The notes: generated by a model not told the origin, from the letters alone. A DNA stretch of 64,000 nt from Saccharibacillus endophyticus (GCF_013185185.1 NZ_JAAZWE010000006.1:1-64000), one strand, 5' to 3'. Counted from the stretch's first letter, positions 1 through 8,969 are shown. Translations and numbers: made by a program.

Positions 1-1706
1 AACGCTCCGCGCGTGGAGGCTGCGGCTTCGATCTGCTTGTCCACCGTCGCTTGGAATTCCTGAATTTCGTCGATGCTTTGGCGGCCGGCTTCCTGCACGC
101 CCGCCAACAGCGTATCGATATCCGCTGCCGAAGCGCGGGTTTGTTCGGCCAGTTTGCGCACTTCGTCCGCGACCACGCTGAAGCCTTTGCCATGCTCGCC
201 TGCACGTGCCGCTTCGATGGCGGCGTTCAGCGCCAACAGATTCGTTTGCTTGGCAACCGTATGAATCAAACTGACGGCTTCGCCGATCTTCACCGTCTGG
301 TCGCCGAGGCGGCGGTTGGCTTCTTCCACGCGTCCCGCCGAACTGCGGCTCGCTTCGGTCAGATCCCCTTGCGAGGCTACCGCTTCAAGGCCGCCTTTCA
401 TCGCTTCGGTCACGTCGTCCGCGCTGGATGCGGCAAGCCCCGCGCTGCTCGCGATCGCTTCGATCGATTCGTTCATATCACCCAACTGCTCCACGCCGGT
501 TTGAATCGAGGAAGCTTGATCGGTTGCGCCTTTTGCCAATTCTTCGATGACGACTGCGATTTGATCCGAAATATGCTTTGCTCCTTCGGCTTGACCGTGC
601 ATATACTTGGCCGAGTTTTCCACGCCTTCCGCGGAACCTGCCGCCGCATGGATCAATTCGCGCAGACTGGACGACATTTCGTTGAACGCGGTACCCAGCT
701 TGCCGATTTCGTCTTTGCCTTTCACGTCGACGCTGACCGTCAGATCGCCTTCCGCCATGCTTTGCGCGCTTTTTTGCAGCAGGATCAGCGGTTTGATCAG
801 GCGGGCGGCGGCGAATACGGCCAAAACTCCCAACAGAACGGCAAGACCGATAATACCGCCGACAAACAGATTGCGCATTTGCACATATTCGGCAAACGCA
901 TAGCTTTTCGATACCGAAGCGGCTACATACCAGCCCGTGCCTTCGACTTTTTGATAATGAAGCAGTTGAGGTTCGCCTTTGTACGCGTAATTCAGGCTGC
1001 CTGCTTCTCCGCCTTGCAGAATTTGATCGGCGATTCCCGAGTAATCCGCAATCTCTTTCAGAGGTTTGTTGACATTATCCGCATCCGGATGAGCCAAGAC
1101 AACGCCTGTTTTATCCGTCATGAAAGCGAAGCCGCCATCAATTTTGATATTATTAATAGTGTCCGTGAGAGTGGAGAGTTTCATGTCGCCTGCCACTACG
1201 CCTGCAAATGCTCCGTCAGGTTCATGCAGCGGGTAACCGATCGATACGGCATAATCGCCGCTGATCATATCGAGGTACGGATTACTGAAGTTCAACGCAT
1301 TCGCTGCTTTGCCTTCCATGTACCATGGACGCACTTTGACATCGTATCCCGCTTCGGGAACCCAGCCGGATCCGTCGATCATGCGTCCGTCTTCCATGCC
1401 CACGTAGATGTCGGACAGATTGTTTTTGTTGGATTCCGCCGTGTACGCTTGAAGCTGACTTTCTTTGATTTGATCCAATGGGACCGAAGACTCGATAACC
1501 AATGCAGTCGTTTCTACGACTTTTGCGTTTTTTCCGACCCAGCCTCCGATTTGCTCCGCTGTATTTTCAGCCGTGCTTCGCAAATTATCGCTGATTGATT
1601 CTTCTGCTTCATTTCTCATCGTGCTAAGTGCCGCGATGCTAATGCTGCCCGTACCCAACAGAGTCACGACTACCAGCAAAATAGCCAATTTCATTTTCAA
1701 ATTCAT
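1..1706 (-). CDS. Methyl-accepting chemotaxis protein, C-terminal end cut by window edge
   Basis: Chemoreceptor that couples ligand binding outside the membrane to CheA/CheW inside. The reverse strand reads without a stop from ATG at 1706 to base 1. It has an N-terminal membrane anchor (about residues 5-28), a Cache-like sensor region (about 35-275), a second membrane segment (about 283-303), a HAMP domain with the motif GKDEIGKLG near residue 330, and the conserved cytoplasmic hairpin tip (ALNAAIEAARAGEHGKGF, near residue 490). A strong Shine-Dalgarno AAGGGGG lies upstream at 1714-1720 and supports this start. Family assignment is secure from the tip sequence; the ligand cannot be inferred. 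The missing part is the end of the second methylation helix. Confidence 0.93.
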   Translation of the reverse strand, partial: MNLKMKLAILLVVVTLLGTGSISIAALSTMRNEAEESISDNLRSTAENTAEQIGGWVGKNAKVVETTALVIESSVPLDQIKESQLQAYTAESNKNNLSDIYVGMEDGRMIDGSGWVPEAGYDVKVRPWYMEGKAANALNFSNPYLDMISGDYAVSIGYPLHEPDGAFAGVVAGDMKLSTLTDTINNIKIDGGFAFMTDKTGVVLAHPDADNVNKPLKEIADYSGIADQILQGGEAGSLNYAYKGEPQLLHYQKVEGTGWYVAASVSKSYAFAEYVQMRNLFVGGIIGLAVLLGVLAVFAAARLIKPLILLQKSAQSMAEGDLTVSVDVKGKDEIGKLGTAFNEMSSSLRELIHAAAGSAEGVENSAKYMHGQAEGAKHISDQIAVVIEELAKGATDQASSIQTGVEQLGDMNESIEAIASSAGLAASSADDVTEAMKGGLEAVASQGDLTEASRSSAGRVEEANRRLGDQTVKIGEAVSLIHTVAKQTNLLALNAAIEAARAGEHGKGFSVVADEVRKLAEQTRASAADIDTLLAGVQEAGRQSIDEIQEFQATVDKQIEAAASTRGA

Positions 1707-1877
1707 TCCAATGCCCCCTTGATTATGCCGATCTGCTTAAGCTAATGCATGTTTCTTATTACGACACGTCTTCAAGGCATCGGTGCCGTTCGAAAGGGTG
1801 AACGTATAGTTGGTTTCGATATTTATCGACATAATCAGCAGAAAATTTAGCATAAAAAGGAGGTGCAAAAAGAAAAA

Positions 1878-1901
1878 GCGCAAAAGCATTTGCTTTTGCG
1901 C
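1878..1901 (-). terminator. Intrinsic terminator after the ABC permease gene
   Basis: Perfect 11-bp stem (GCGCAAAAGCA and its complement, 2-base loop). On the minus strand it is followed by a T-rich run (complement of 1871-1877). It closes the operon 4015-1991. Confidence 0.75.
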
Positions 1902-1990
1902 AATAGAAACGTTTCTTTTAGGACTATAGGGGTATTTGATCTTTGTTTCACAATTTTATTCATTTAATGAATAGTGTATCCTTGTACAAT

Positions 1991-2770
1991 TTAGAACGTT
2001 CTGCGACGCGTGAATAGCCAAGCACCTGCGACGAATACGAGACTCAATCCCAAATTAAGGCCGATCGCCGACACCAACGAATCATTGAACAGTAACGCCA
2101 GGAAAAAGTCGGCCACGTGTACCCGCAAAGACGCAATCGATGTACCGATCGGAATCGCCGCGATCAGAACCGTCCAGATGACCCATGAGATCGGCGATTT
2201 TAATCCGGAAAATAACAGATTGAACAGCGCCAGAACGAAGAAGTAAAAGACCGTCTGATACACAAAGGCTCCGATAAAACCAAACTGTTCCCAGCCGAAA
2301 ACTTCGATGAGATTGTACGTCTGGCTATGCGTGCGGATCACGTTTTGCTCGAACGGCCACCACAAGCTGTTCACTAAAGCAAGCAGTACCGCGGAAACGG
2401 CATAGACTCCCAGCAGTCCTGCAAAGTATCTGCGACGGGAATCCCCGAAGTTCATCATGGGACGGAACGTTTTTAAAGGCAGGATAATAGCCAGCAAAGG
2501 AAGCAGTACCAACAGCATGTTTGCCGAAGATACATTGACGTTCTCCATCTCGGAAGGCACTTCGATCGACAGATCGTTGTTGCCGGTAAGCTCCCGAAGC
2601 TCGCCCACGGCTGCGGCGACGTCTTGCGCATCCTGCTGAGGATCGTTTCCGAGCGCCATGTTGATGGTAAAGTTGGCAATGACCGAGACCGCGATAGCCG
2701 CAACCAAGATCCATATCGCCAGCTTCATGCGAAGCCAAGATACCTGGAGCTGCACCTTCATCTTATTCAT
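1991..2770 (-). CDS. ABC exporter membrane subunit
   Basis: Polytopic membrane protein of 259 residues, with about six hydrophobic segments (first at residues 16-36, others near 80, 110, 165, 195 and 235). The loop between the first and second segments is large and probably extracellular. It is the last gene of a three-gene operon with a GntR repressor and an ABC ATPase and overlaps the ATPase by 8 bases, so it is very likely that ATPase's membrane partner. It resembles the permeases of YtrA-regulated transporters, which are linked to cell-envelope stress and antimicrobial export in Bacilli. Substrate unknown. The start ATG follows GGAGGG by 8 bases. Confidence 0.8.
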   Translation of the reverse strand: MNKMKVQLQVSWLRMKLAIWILVAAIAVSVIANFTINMALGNDPQQDAQDVAAAVGELRELTGNNDLSIEVPSEMENVNVSSANMLLVLLPLLAIILPLKTFRPMMNFGDSRRRYFAGLLGVYAVSAVLLALVNSLWWPFEQNVIRTHSQTYNLIEVFGWEQFGFIGAFVYQTVFYFFVLALFNLLFSGLKSPISWVIWTVLIAAIPIGTSIASLRVHVADFFLALLFNDSLVSAIGLNLGLSLVFVAGAWLFTRRRTF

Positions 2771-3641
2771 CCGTCTGTCCCTCCTCGATCAGGTAAGCAA
2801 AGAATTTTTGCAGCGGCACGCCTTCGACGGCCAGCCCTTGGCTCTCCGCCGCCTTATGATCTTCCTTCGTCAATTTTCCATATACGATCGCCATCCCCGC
2901 GTTGCCGTAACGCTCGCCGTGGATCACGCGCTTACCTTGCACGAAAGTATCCAACGCGGCGCCGAGTCCGCTAACCAGATGCGCGCGCTCCCGAATTTGC
3001 TCGACCTCTTCCTCCATCAAAATACTCCCCGACTCCATGATGAAAACTTTTTCGACGACGGTCGCGATTTCGTCGATCAGGTGCGTAGACAGCAGGACGG
3101 TACGAGGGTGTTCCGCATAATCTTCAAGCAGCGTCCGGTAAAAACGTTCCCGCATCAGCACATCCAGTCCCAACACCGGCTCGTCGAAAATGGTCAAAGG
3201 CGACCGGCTGGCAAGTCCGATCAGGTTGCCGACCATCGACTCCATGCCTCGCGACAACTGCCGCATTTTTTTACGCGGATTCAGCTTGAACGTCCCGAGC
3301 AGCTTGGAAGCAAATTTCGCGTCCCAATCCGGGTGGAAAGCTGCGGCCATCTGCAACACATCGCGAACCCTGGCATTGCCCGGGTAAAAGTTTTTCTCGC
3401 GGATATAACAGATTTGCGCCGGCACGTCGCCTTTTTTGAGCAGGGTTCCATGGACGGCAATTTCTCCGCCGTCCGGAAAAACCCCTCCGGTCACCATGTT
3501 CAAAAGCGTCGTTTTCCCTGCGCCGTTTCGGCCCAGTAATCCGTAAATTTTAAGTTCCTCAAGCTCCAAGCTCAGGCTATCCACTGCATCCGTACGTCCA
3601 TATGATTTGTTTGCATGCTTCACTTGCAAAACTGAACTCAT
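2763..3641 (-). CDS. ABC transporter ATP-binding protein
   Basis: Energises the neighbouring membrane subunit. The 292-residue protein shows a Walker A motif (GRNGAGKTT, about residues 38-46), an atypical signature motif (LSRGM, about 131), Walker B followed by the catalytic glutamate (LTIFDEPVLGLD) and an H-loop (LLSTHLIDE). The C-terminal 80 residues are an accessory domain common in drug and lantibiotic exporters of this type. The start ATG overlaps the stop of the GntR gene (ATGA), which indicates translational coupling. Confidence 0.9.
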   Translation of the reverse strand: MSSVLQVKHANKSYGRTDAVDSLSLELEELKIYGLLGRNGAGKTTLLNMVTGGVFPDGGEIAVHGTLLKKGDVPAQICYIREKNFYPGNARVRDVLQMAAAFHPDWDAKFASKLLGTFKLNPRKKMRQLSRGMESMVGNLIGLASRSPLTIFDEPVLGLDVLMRERFYRTLLEDYAEHPRTVLLSTHLIDEIATVVEKVFIMESGSILMEEEVEQIRERAHLVSGLGAALDTFVQGKRVIHGERYGNAGMAIVYGKLTKEDHKAAESQGLAVEGVPLQKFFAYLIEEGQTDE

Positions 3642-4015
3642 TTGCGCTGCTCCCCCTTTTCGCGTTTGATCATCTCGATTACGTCTTCGGTCGTCATTCC
3701 CAGCTTCTCCGCTTCTTCCAACAGCTTGACGACCAGATCACTGTAAAATCGTTCGCGGCGTTTGGCCATGATCTTCTCCTTCGCTCCGACGGCCACATAC
3801 ATGCCAAGCCCCCGTTTTTTATAGATGATATCCTCATTCACCAGCAGTCCGAATCCTTTCACGATCGTGGCGGGATTAATCTGGAATATGCGCGAAAACT
3901 GAGTTGTCGAGATAATCTGATCTTCTTCCGCATAGGTGCCGTTTAGAATGTCGTCTTCGATTCGCTCCGCAATCTGCTGAAAAATAGGCCGGCTCTCGTC
4001 GAATGGAATCGGCAT
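3638..4015 (-). CDS. GntR-family transcriptional regulator, YtrA subfamily
   Basis: Short GntR regulator (125 residues) with a winged helix-turn-helix at about residues 5-75 (motif QINPATIVKGFGLL in the recognition region) and only a short helical C-terminal dimerisation segment, as in the YtrA subfamily. Such regulators usually repress the ABC exporter operon they belong to. Here the gene is first in such an operon, and an 18-bp palindrome (4036-4053) sits on the start-side edge of its promoter. The ATG at 4015 is preferred over a GTG three codons upstream because AAAGGTGG lies 5 bases before it. Confidence 0.88.
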   Translation of the reverse strand: MPIPFDESRPIFQQIAERIEDDILNGTYAEEDQIISTTQFSRIFQINPATIVKGFGLLVNEDIIYKKRGLGMYVAVGAKEKIMAKRRERFYSDLVVKLLEEAEKLGMTTEDVIEMIKREKGEQRK

Positions 4016-4035
4016 TTTTACCACCTTTCTGGTTT

Positions 4036-4053
4036 GTTAGTCATGTAACTAAC
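4036..4053. promoter_or_regulatory. Palindromic operator (probable GntR/YtrA site)
   Basis: Perfect inverted repeat GTTAGT-N6-ACTAAC directly upstream of the GntR gene. It overlaps the downstream end of the -10 element of the promoter at 4052-4080, so a bound repressor would block initiation. The link to the adjacent regulator is an inference from position. Confidence 0.6.
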
Positions 4054-4080
4054 CATAATGGCAGATGTGGTTTTTGTCAA
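4052..4080 (-). promoter_or_regulatory. Sigma-A-type promoter of the GntR-ABC operon
   Basis: The minus strand reads TTGACA (4080-4075), a 17-base spacer and TATGGT (4057-4052). Confidence 0.65.
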
Positions 4081-4087
4081 TAGAAAA

Positions 4088-4109
4088 GGCCTGCGAAATT
4101 TCGCAGACC
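4088..4109 (-). terminator. Intrinsic terminator of the SLH serine-hydrolase gene
   Basis: The hairpin core CTGCGAAATTTCGCAG is a perfect palindrome with GG/CC flanks, followed on the minus strand by TTTTCTATT. It lies about 300 bases beyond the stop codon at 4407, with repeat R1 in between. Confidence 0.65.
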
Positions 4110-4134
4110 GGTTTTTGAAGTTCCTGTTTGTTTT

Positions 4135-4294
4135 TTGAAAAGCTTAGGCGCTGCGGGAAAAATTACAAGCATATGCTTCTGAAGTGCATTTCTTCGAAAT
4201 GCTTCACAAGACGCTGTCTCGCGCAGAAAGCCTCCGGCTTTCCGCTCTCAAAGGCGTCTTTCACTGAATTTCTCCCTCCGCTAGAGCTTTTCAA
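4135..4294 (+). repeat. Structured intergenic repeat, copy R1
   Basis: Outer arms are TTGAAAAGCT (4135-4144) and AGCTTTTCAA (4285-4294). It contains module A (hairpin GCATTTC-TTC-GAAATGC, about 4176-4195) and module B (stem GACGC/GCGTC around GAAAGCC-TCC-GGCTTTC, about 4210-4258), then the shared tail CACTGAATTTCTCCCTCCGC. It sits between the stop of the serine hydrolase and its terminator. See the finding on R1-R6. Confidence 0.8.
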
Positions 4295-4406
4295 ACTACA
4301 CCTACACGATCAAGTTTAACGGGTTCTTTTCTTGGTGCAGAATATAGGTTAGTCAATATTTCGATTGATTTGTATATTTCTCGAAAGCGAATCCCTCTTA
4401 AATGGA

Positions 4407-6422
4407 TTACTGCGTGACGTTAATCAGTTTGACCAACGTAACCGCGGCTTCTTGGCGCAGCAAAGGGGCGGTTGGGTGGTAGTCGTAGGTTCCGTCCGGA
4501 TCGCGCTGCACTTCGAGGTCGGAGAGTTGGGAATCGATCATGAATTTAACGCCGTCGGCAGCCCAAGACGAAGGAGGATCCGAAAAAGTTACGGTACTTT
4601 CGGTTAGGGAAGTGCCGTAGCTTGCCGAAGCGATGCGGAAGATCATCAATGCGGCTTCTTCGCGCGTGATCGGCTGGTCGGGACGGAAGGTTCCGTCCGG
4701 GTATCCGGTAATTCCGCCAAGTTCCGTGAATAGTTGGATGGCTTGGGCATTGGGATCATCTTGAACATCGGCGAAGCGCGAAGGTGTGTTGAGGAGCTGA
4801 CTGTTCGCGACTTTGGCTAATTGTCCGACAAATTCGCTCCGGGTCACGGCTTCTTCCGGGCCGAAGTTCGGTTCTGATTCTTCGGTGGATAGGCCTCTGA
4901 ATCGAATGGTTTCAATTGAATCGGCATACGGGCTATCGGCGTCAACATCTTTGTAAGCTTCGAAATCCGGCATTCTTTCATACCAAGTATCTCTGTAATA
5001 ATCGGAGTAAAAATAATCGACCCGGCCTTTCTTGTCTTTATGGAATCCGACTCCGTTACCGTAGGTGTCCCGGAAAAAATCAGTTTCGGATGATTGCGGC
5101 TGCAGCTGGAAGTTCAACATTTCACTTGATTGAAATTGTAAAATTCCGTCGTCAGCCGTTACTTTCGCATACCGGAACGGTTGGCGCAGATTACGATAAT
5201 AGCCTTCGTATTTTGCAAGTTCTTCGGTAGAAAGAGTCGGAAGATCTTCGCTGATCGAAGCCGTTTCCGTTTTGGGATAATAATGATCCATGAAGCTTTT
5301 GAAAATCCCGTCGTAGGAAGCAAAAGCATCGGTATTGGTCACGAACATCGCGCCGACTCCTTGCTCGGGCAGCAGCCACATATAGGAATGGAATCCTCCC
5401 ATGTCTCCGCCTTTGCCTGCTACGACTTCTCCGTTATACGACTGGCGGGAGAAAAACTCGAATCCGTAACCGGAAATAGGCTGCTGGTGCGACATTTCGA
5501 ACTGGATCGCTTCTATATCCGTTCGTGTCTCGGGTTGCAAAATCTCCGCATCGCCTTCGCCCAGCATCGCCAGCATGAACTTCGCCATATCGGAACCTGT
5601 CGTGACCAAGCCGCCTGACGGCGCATAGGCCGGAGCCAAACCATTTTTATAAACGTCGAGTTTCTGGCCCTCTGAGTTGTAAGCACTCGCCAGACGTCCC
5701 TTCGTTTGCTCCGCACGACCGAATCCGCTGTTTTCCATGCCCAGCGGCTCGAAAATATTTTGTTTAATCACCTCTTCATAAGGCATATCCAAGACTTTTC
5801 CCAGTATGTAACCTTGAAGGGTGTAAGCAAAGTTGTCGTACCGATACACGGTTCCCGGCTCGCGTACGACGGGCGGCATGGATTGTTCGACGAATTCGTC
5901 GAGCGTCTTCCGGGCTTCGGGCGGCATCAAAAGGCTGGTGTCCCCTTCTCCGCGTTCAAATCCGCTCGTATGCGTCAGCAGGTCAGCCATCGTGACCGGT
6001 ACGTCCGTTTCATTGGGAATCGTCAATCCGTCCATATACGTCTGTACATCGGCATCCAGATCGATTTTTCCTTGCTCGACCTGCTGCATGACCGCGGCTG
6101 CCGTAACCGTTTTAGATACCGAAGCCATGGCAAATAACGTTCGATCCGCATCAACCGGCGTTTGCGTCTCGATGTCGGCGTAGCCGTATCCTTTATTGAG
6201 CAGCACTTTTCCGTCGCCGACGATCGTAAGTACGGCTCCGGATTGCTTGAAACGGTTTGTCATGAGGTTATCGGCGAACTGTTCAATCTCTGACGGATCG
6301 CGCGGACCGCGAGGCGACGCCTCGGCAGCGGTCGTGACTCCGGCAACCTGCGGAAGAACCAATAATACTGTCAGTAATAGCGCTGCCGCAAGCTTCGTGT
6401 TTACTTTTCGCAATTGGAACAT
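4407..6422 (-). CDS. Secreted serine hydrolase (beta-lactamase/esterase fold) with SLH cell-wall anchor
   Basis: 671-residue exported protein. A signal peptide lies at residues 1-33. The catalytic domain of the class C beta-lactamase / D-aminopeptidase / esterase superfamily spans about residues 40-380, with the nucleophile motif SVSK (near residue 103), a tyrosine motif in RYDNFAY (near 197) and a C-terminal GKGGDMGGFHS motif (near 338). A linking region of about 120 residues follows. Three surface-layer-homology segments occupy about residues 520-671, the clearest containing ITGYPDGTFRPDQPITREE. The SLH part should bind pyruvylated secondary wall polymer, so the enzyme is displayed on the envelope. 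The substrate could be a peptide, an ester or peptidoglycan. The start ATG follows AAGGAGGGG. Confidence 0.9.
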   Translation of the reverse strand: MFQLRKVNTKLAAALLLTVLLVLPQVAGVTTAAEASPRGPRDPSEIEQFADNLMTNRFKQSGAVLTIVGDGKVLLNKGYGYADIETQTPVDADRTLFAMASVSKTVTAAAVMQQVEQGKIDLDADVQTYMDGLTIPNETDVPVTMADLLTHTSGFERGEGDTSLLMPPEARKTLDEFVEQSMPPVVREPGTVYRYDNFAYTLQGYILGKVLDMPYEEVIKQNIFEPLGMENSGFGRAEQTKGRLASAYNSEGQKLDVYKNGLAPAYAPSGGLVTTGSDMAKFMLAMLGEGDAEILQPETRTDIEAIQFEMSHQQPISGYGFEFFSRQSYNGEVVAGKGGDMGGFHSYMWLLPEQGVGAMFVTNTDAFASYDGIFKSFMDHYYPKTETASISEDLPTLSTEELAKYEGYYRNLRQPFRYAKVTADDGILQFQSSEMLNFQLQPQSSETDFFRDTYGNGVGFHKDKKGRVDYFYSDYYRDTWYERMPDFEAYKDVDADSPYADSIETIRFRGLSTEESEPNFGPEEAVTRSEFVGQLAKVANSQLLNTPSRFADVQDDPNAQAIQLFTELGGITGYPDGTFRPDQPITREEAALMIFRIASASYGTSLTESTVTFSDPPSSWAADGVKFMIDSQLSDLEVQRDPDGTYDYHPTAPLLRQEAAVTLVKLINVTQ

Positions 6423-6497
6423 CCTGTTTCCCCCTCCTTGTTTTGTCTAACCCCTATCTATACGTCGCTAAATTGATAACGGTCTCATTCGCATGCT

Positions 6498-6524
6498 AAA
6501 AAACCGTCTTCGAGAAGACGGTTT
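6498..6524 (-). terminator. Intrinsic terminator of the small secreted-protein gene
   Basis: An 11-bp perfect stem (AAACCGTCTTC with a 2-base loop) whose minus-strand 3' arm runs into TTTTTTAG. Confidence 0.8.
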
Positions 6525-6549
6525 CGGCATGCGATGCTTGGTTCGACGA

Positions 6550-7017
6550 TCAATCAAAAGATTCGTGGTGCAGGTCCAGCATTTTTTCCAACAACCAATT
6601 ATCCCGTTCCAACTGGGAATAATCGTCGGCCTGCCATCGGCTCACGATTTCTTCAAGCAGCTGCGCGTTGTTGTAAATGCCTCGTTTTTGGCCGCCTTCG
6701 ATCATTTGATCAAATAGATTCAAACGCCATTTGGACGATAGGAAGATCGGCGTCGATTTCGGACTCAGCCTGGCTTCGGACAAGGATTGCATCATGCCGA
6801 CAATCACGAACTCGTCGGGCCATTCGCCTCTTTTCAGCGAAGCGAAAATTTCAAGCTCCGGGCGGTCGTTGATCACGACGATGTTCGGAGCGTCGGCGAT
6901 CGGATTCGGGACGACCGGATATAAGCGCTTGTCGGAATCCGCCGTCTGAGCCGCGTACGCGTTTCCGGAACTCAACAGGATGGCAGCCGCCAATGCGGTA
7001 AGGATCGTTTTTTTCAA
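6550..7017 (-). CDS. Small secreted protein of unknown function
   Basis: 155 residues with a clear signal peptide (MKKTILTALAAAILLSSG, cleavage likely after AYA at residue 22). The mature part has no motif I recognise; it is rich in charged residues and predicted helix (residues 55-155) and has no cysteines. The start appears to be TTG at 7017, preceded by GAGGAG at 8 bases. An ATG 5 bases upstream is out of frame and reaches a stop after two codons. The gene lies alone between the slipin gene and its own terminator at 6498-6524. Function unknown. Confidence 0.75.
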   Translation of the reverse strand: MKKTILTALAAAILLSSGNAYAAQTADSDKRLYPVVPNPIADAPNIVVINDRPELEIFASLKRGEWPDEFVIVGMMQSLSEARLSPKSTPIFLSSKWRLNLFDQMIEGGQKRGIYNNAQLLEEIVSRWQADDYSQLERDNWLLEKMLDLHHESFD

Positions 7018-7135
7018 TTCATGGTCTCCTCTCGGTATGCAGGGTTCTTGATAAAGACGCGGAGCGGCCGCTATTCGTTTGCCCGAAAGACAAATTTCCC
7101 AAGTTTATTCGTCCGATCCGCCCGATTCGTACTCC

Positions 7136-8428
7136 TCAACCGATTTCTTTTCGATCTTCTCCTTGCCGCAATCCGAGCAGCCCGTTCATCTGTTCCAGCA
7201 AATTCCCTCCGCCGCTGAGCGAAATGGTCCCGATCTTTTCGCAGATTTTCTCGACGAATTCAAGCTCCTTGAGCCGGTACAGCGTCGCGTTTTCATCCAT
7301 CAGCTTGGCGGTATTCAGCAGGCTTCGGGTAGAGGCCGTCTCTTCGCGCCGGGTAATCATATTCGCTTGCGCCTTCTTCTCGGCCAACAGCACCGTATTC
7401 AGAATCGCGCGAATCTCGCCCGGCAAAATGACGTCTTTCAATCCGGCTACCAGGAATTCAACCCCGTATTCGGCGCCGCTGGGTTTCAATCGACCCAACA
7501 CATAATCGCCGATCTCCTGTTTCATTTTCAGCAAATCATCCAGCTTGAGCGTTCCGACATACTCGCGCAGCAGCAGTTGGAGTTGAACATAGACCTGCTC
7601 CTCGAAATTTTTGATTTCCGCCGCGCGAAGCGGATCGGTGATCCGGTATTGGCAGACGAAATTCAAACGCAGCGACACTTTATCTTCGGTCAAAATTTCC
7701 TGTCCCGTCATATCGAGCTGTTGGCGGCGCAGATCGAACTTTTTGACCGTAACGGCTTCCGAACCCCGCCAGAAAAAGCTGCGTCCCGGCGAAAGCTGCC
7801 GCTGCAAACGGTTGTCGAAGTATAACAGTCCAACCTCATGACTGGACACGTCGACCGTCTGAATATAATTCGCTCCGATCTTTTCCAGCAGCGCACGGCT
7901 CACTTCCGGACCGACCTCCGGCGTTGTCGCATCGACACGGACAAAAGTATGCGTAATCGGCTTATTCCAATAGGCGTACGTTCCGGACATCAACACATCA
8001 CGAAAACGGCCGTTTTCCAGATGCAGCACATACTCGCCGTCGCTGACGTCCGTCACGTTCAACTGAGCTATCAGATCAGCATCATGGCTGAACAAGCGCA
8101 CATCCATCGCATCAGTCGCGTGAGCCCATGTTGGTCGATAATCAAAAGGTTCGGTCGTTTTTTTGAATACTAATGTTCGAAGTCCCTCGTTCCAGGCAAA
8201 AAATCGATAAGATCCCGGCATCAAGGTACGTACATAACGCCCTTGTTCAAAAAGCAAAGCGCGCTCGTTATCCCCGACCTGAACCTTACGGAATCCGGCA
8301 CCCAGCACCATTGTGTCAATCGCTAAGCCGTTAGCGTAATCGCCCGGACGGATATCCTTGCCCGGAAGCCCCGGAATTTTTCGACCGTGCGGCTGATTTA
8401 TGTGTGATTGATGTTGAAAATTTGTCAT
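7136..8428 (-). CDS. Band 7/SPFH (slipin-like) protein without membrane anchor
   Basis: 430-residue SPFH-family protein. The SPFH core is at about residues 200-350 (motifs TEDKVSLRLNFVCQYRITDP and YGVEFLVAGLKDVILPGE), followed by a helical coiled-coil tail (350-410, LLAEKKAQANMITRREE). The first half (45-190) looks like a second, divergent copy of the same beta-rich unit: compare NERALLFEQGRYVRTLMPG with HEVGLLYFDNRLQRQLSPG. No hydrophobic N-terminal anchor is present, unlike stomatin or flotillin. SPFH proteins form ring-shaped scaffolds; what this one organises is unknown. ATG at 8428 follows AGGAGG by about 9 bases. Confidence 0.85.
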   Translation of the reverse strand: MTNFQHQSHINQPHGRKIPGLPGKDIRPGDYANGLAIDTMVLGAGFRKVQVGDNERALLFEQGRYVRTLMPGSYRFFAWNEGLRTLVFKKTTEPFDYRPTWAHATDAMDVRLFSHDADLIAQLNVTDVSDGEYVLHLENGRFRDVLMSGTYAYWNKPITHTFVRVDATTPEVGPEVSRALLEKIGANYIQTVDVSSHEVGLLYFDNRLQRQLSPGRSFFWRGSEAVTVKKFDLRRQQLDMTGQEILTEDKVSLRLNFVCQYRITDPLRAAEIKNFEEQVYVQLQLLLREYVGTLKLDDLLKMKQEIGDYVLGRLKPSGAEYGVEFLVAGLKDVILPGEIRAILNTVLLAEKKAQANMITRREETASTRSLLNTAKLMDENATLYRLKELEFVEKICEKIGTISLSGGGNLLEQMNGLLGLRQGEDRKEIG

Positions 8429-8969
8429 GAATCATTTCCTCCTTGGAATCTTTGAGACGGAAACTCGCCTATGCTCACGTGCGGAGCTTGGCTTAAGCCG
8501 ATTCCGGTCGTGCAGGGAAGACAAAGATTCGTACAGCCGAATATCGATTCCGCTTTCGAACCGACATCGACCCACTTTCTTTCTGCCTCTATGCCCGACT
8601 TTTACCGGCGCATCCGCCACAGCTGCAAAGCACACTCGCATATCGGACCCTGTATAAGCAGCACCGCCGGAACTTCTCGTCCTCAAAGATTTTCATTTGT
8701 GTCTCCATTTGAAGTGGAGAATGCTCAACCAAGAGCTCGCATCTAAAGCGAGTGGGGATTCGAACCCCGCAAATATTGCGCTTTTTTTTGCGAATGCGGC
8801 TTCCGGTATACCGCCGGCGCATCGCGCCCGGCACCGCCGAACCTTATCGAAGTCCGTGCCTGGGGAACACATTCGCGAATCCCTCGTGGAATCTGTACTC
8901 ATTATGTCTGATCGTTAAGAACTCCAACAGGGCATAACTATGGCGACTGGCTTTTTCCATAACAAAAAA
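8429..8969. other. Gene-free region upstream of the slipin gene
   Basis: No convincing coding sequence. Short open frames exist on both strands, but none has a Shine-Dalgarno, known motif or natural composition. The minus strand between 8900 and 8700 has several short hairpins: GGCGC-GAT-GCGCC, a CGGTATACCG palindrome, GGGG-TTCGAAT-CCCC, CTCGC-TTTAGAT-GCGAG and CTCCA-CTTCAAA-TGGAG. It could be a long 5' leader of the slipin gene or a small structured RNA; nothing known was recognised. Confidence 0.4.

Noticed and set aside
51..1598. Long plus-strand open frame of 515 codons opposite the chemoreceptor
   Set aside because: It is antisense to a clear MCP gene, has no Shine-Dalgarno or recognised domain, and its composition (Phe/Arg/His-rich) is typical of a shadow frame.
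8744..8775. tRNA-like T-arm on the minus strand (GGGG-TTCGAAT-CCCC)
   Set aside because: The fifth T-stem pair is mismatched, no acceptor stem partner, anticodon arm or CCA end can be drawn, so it is not a tRNA gene.
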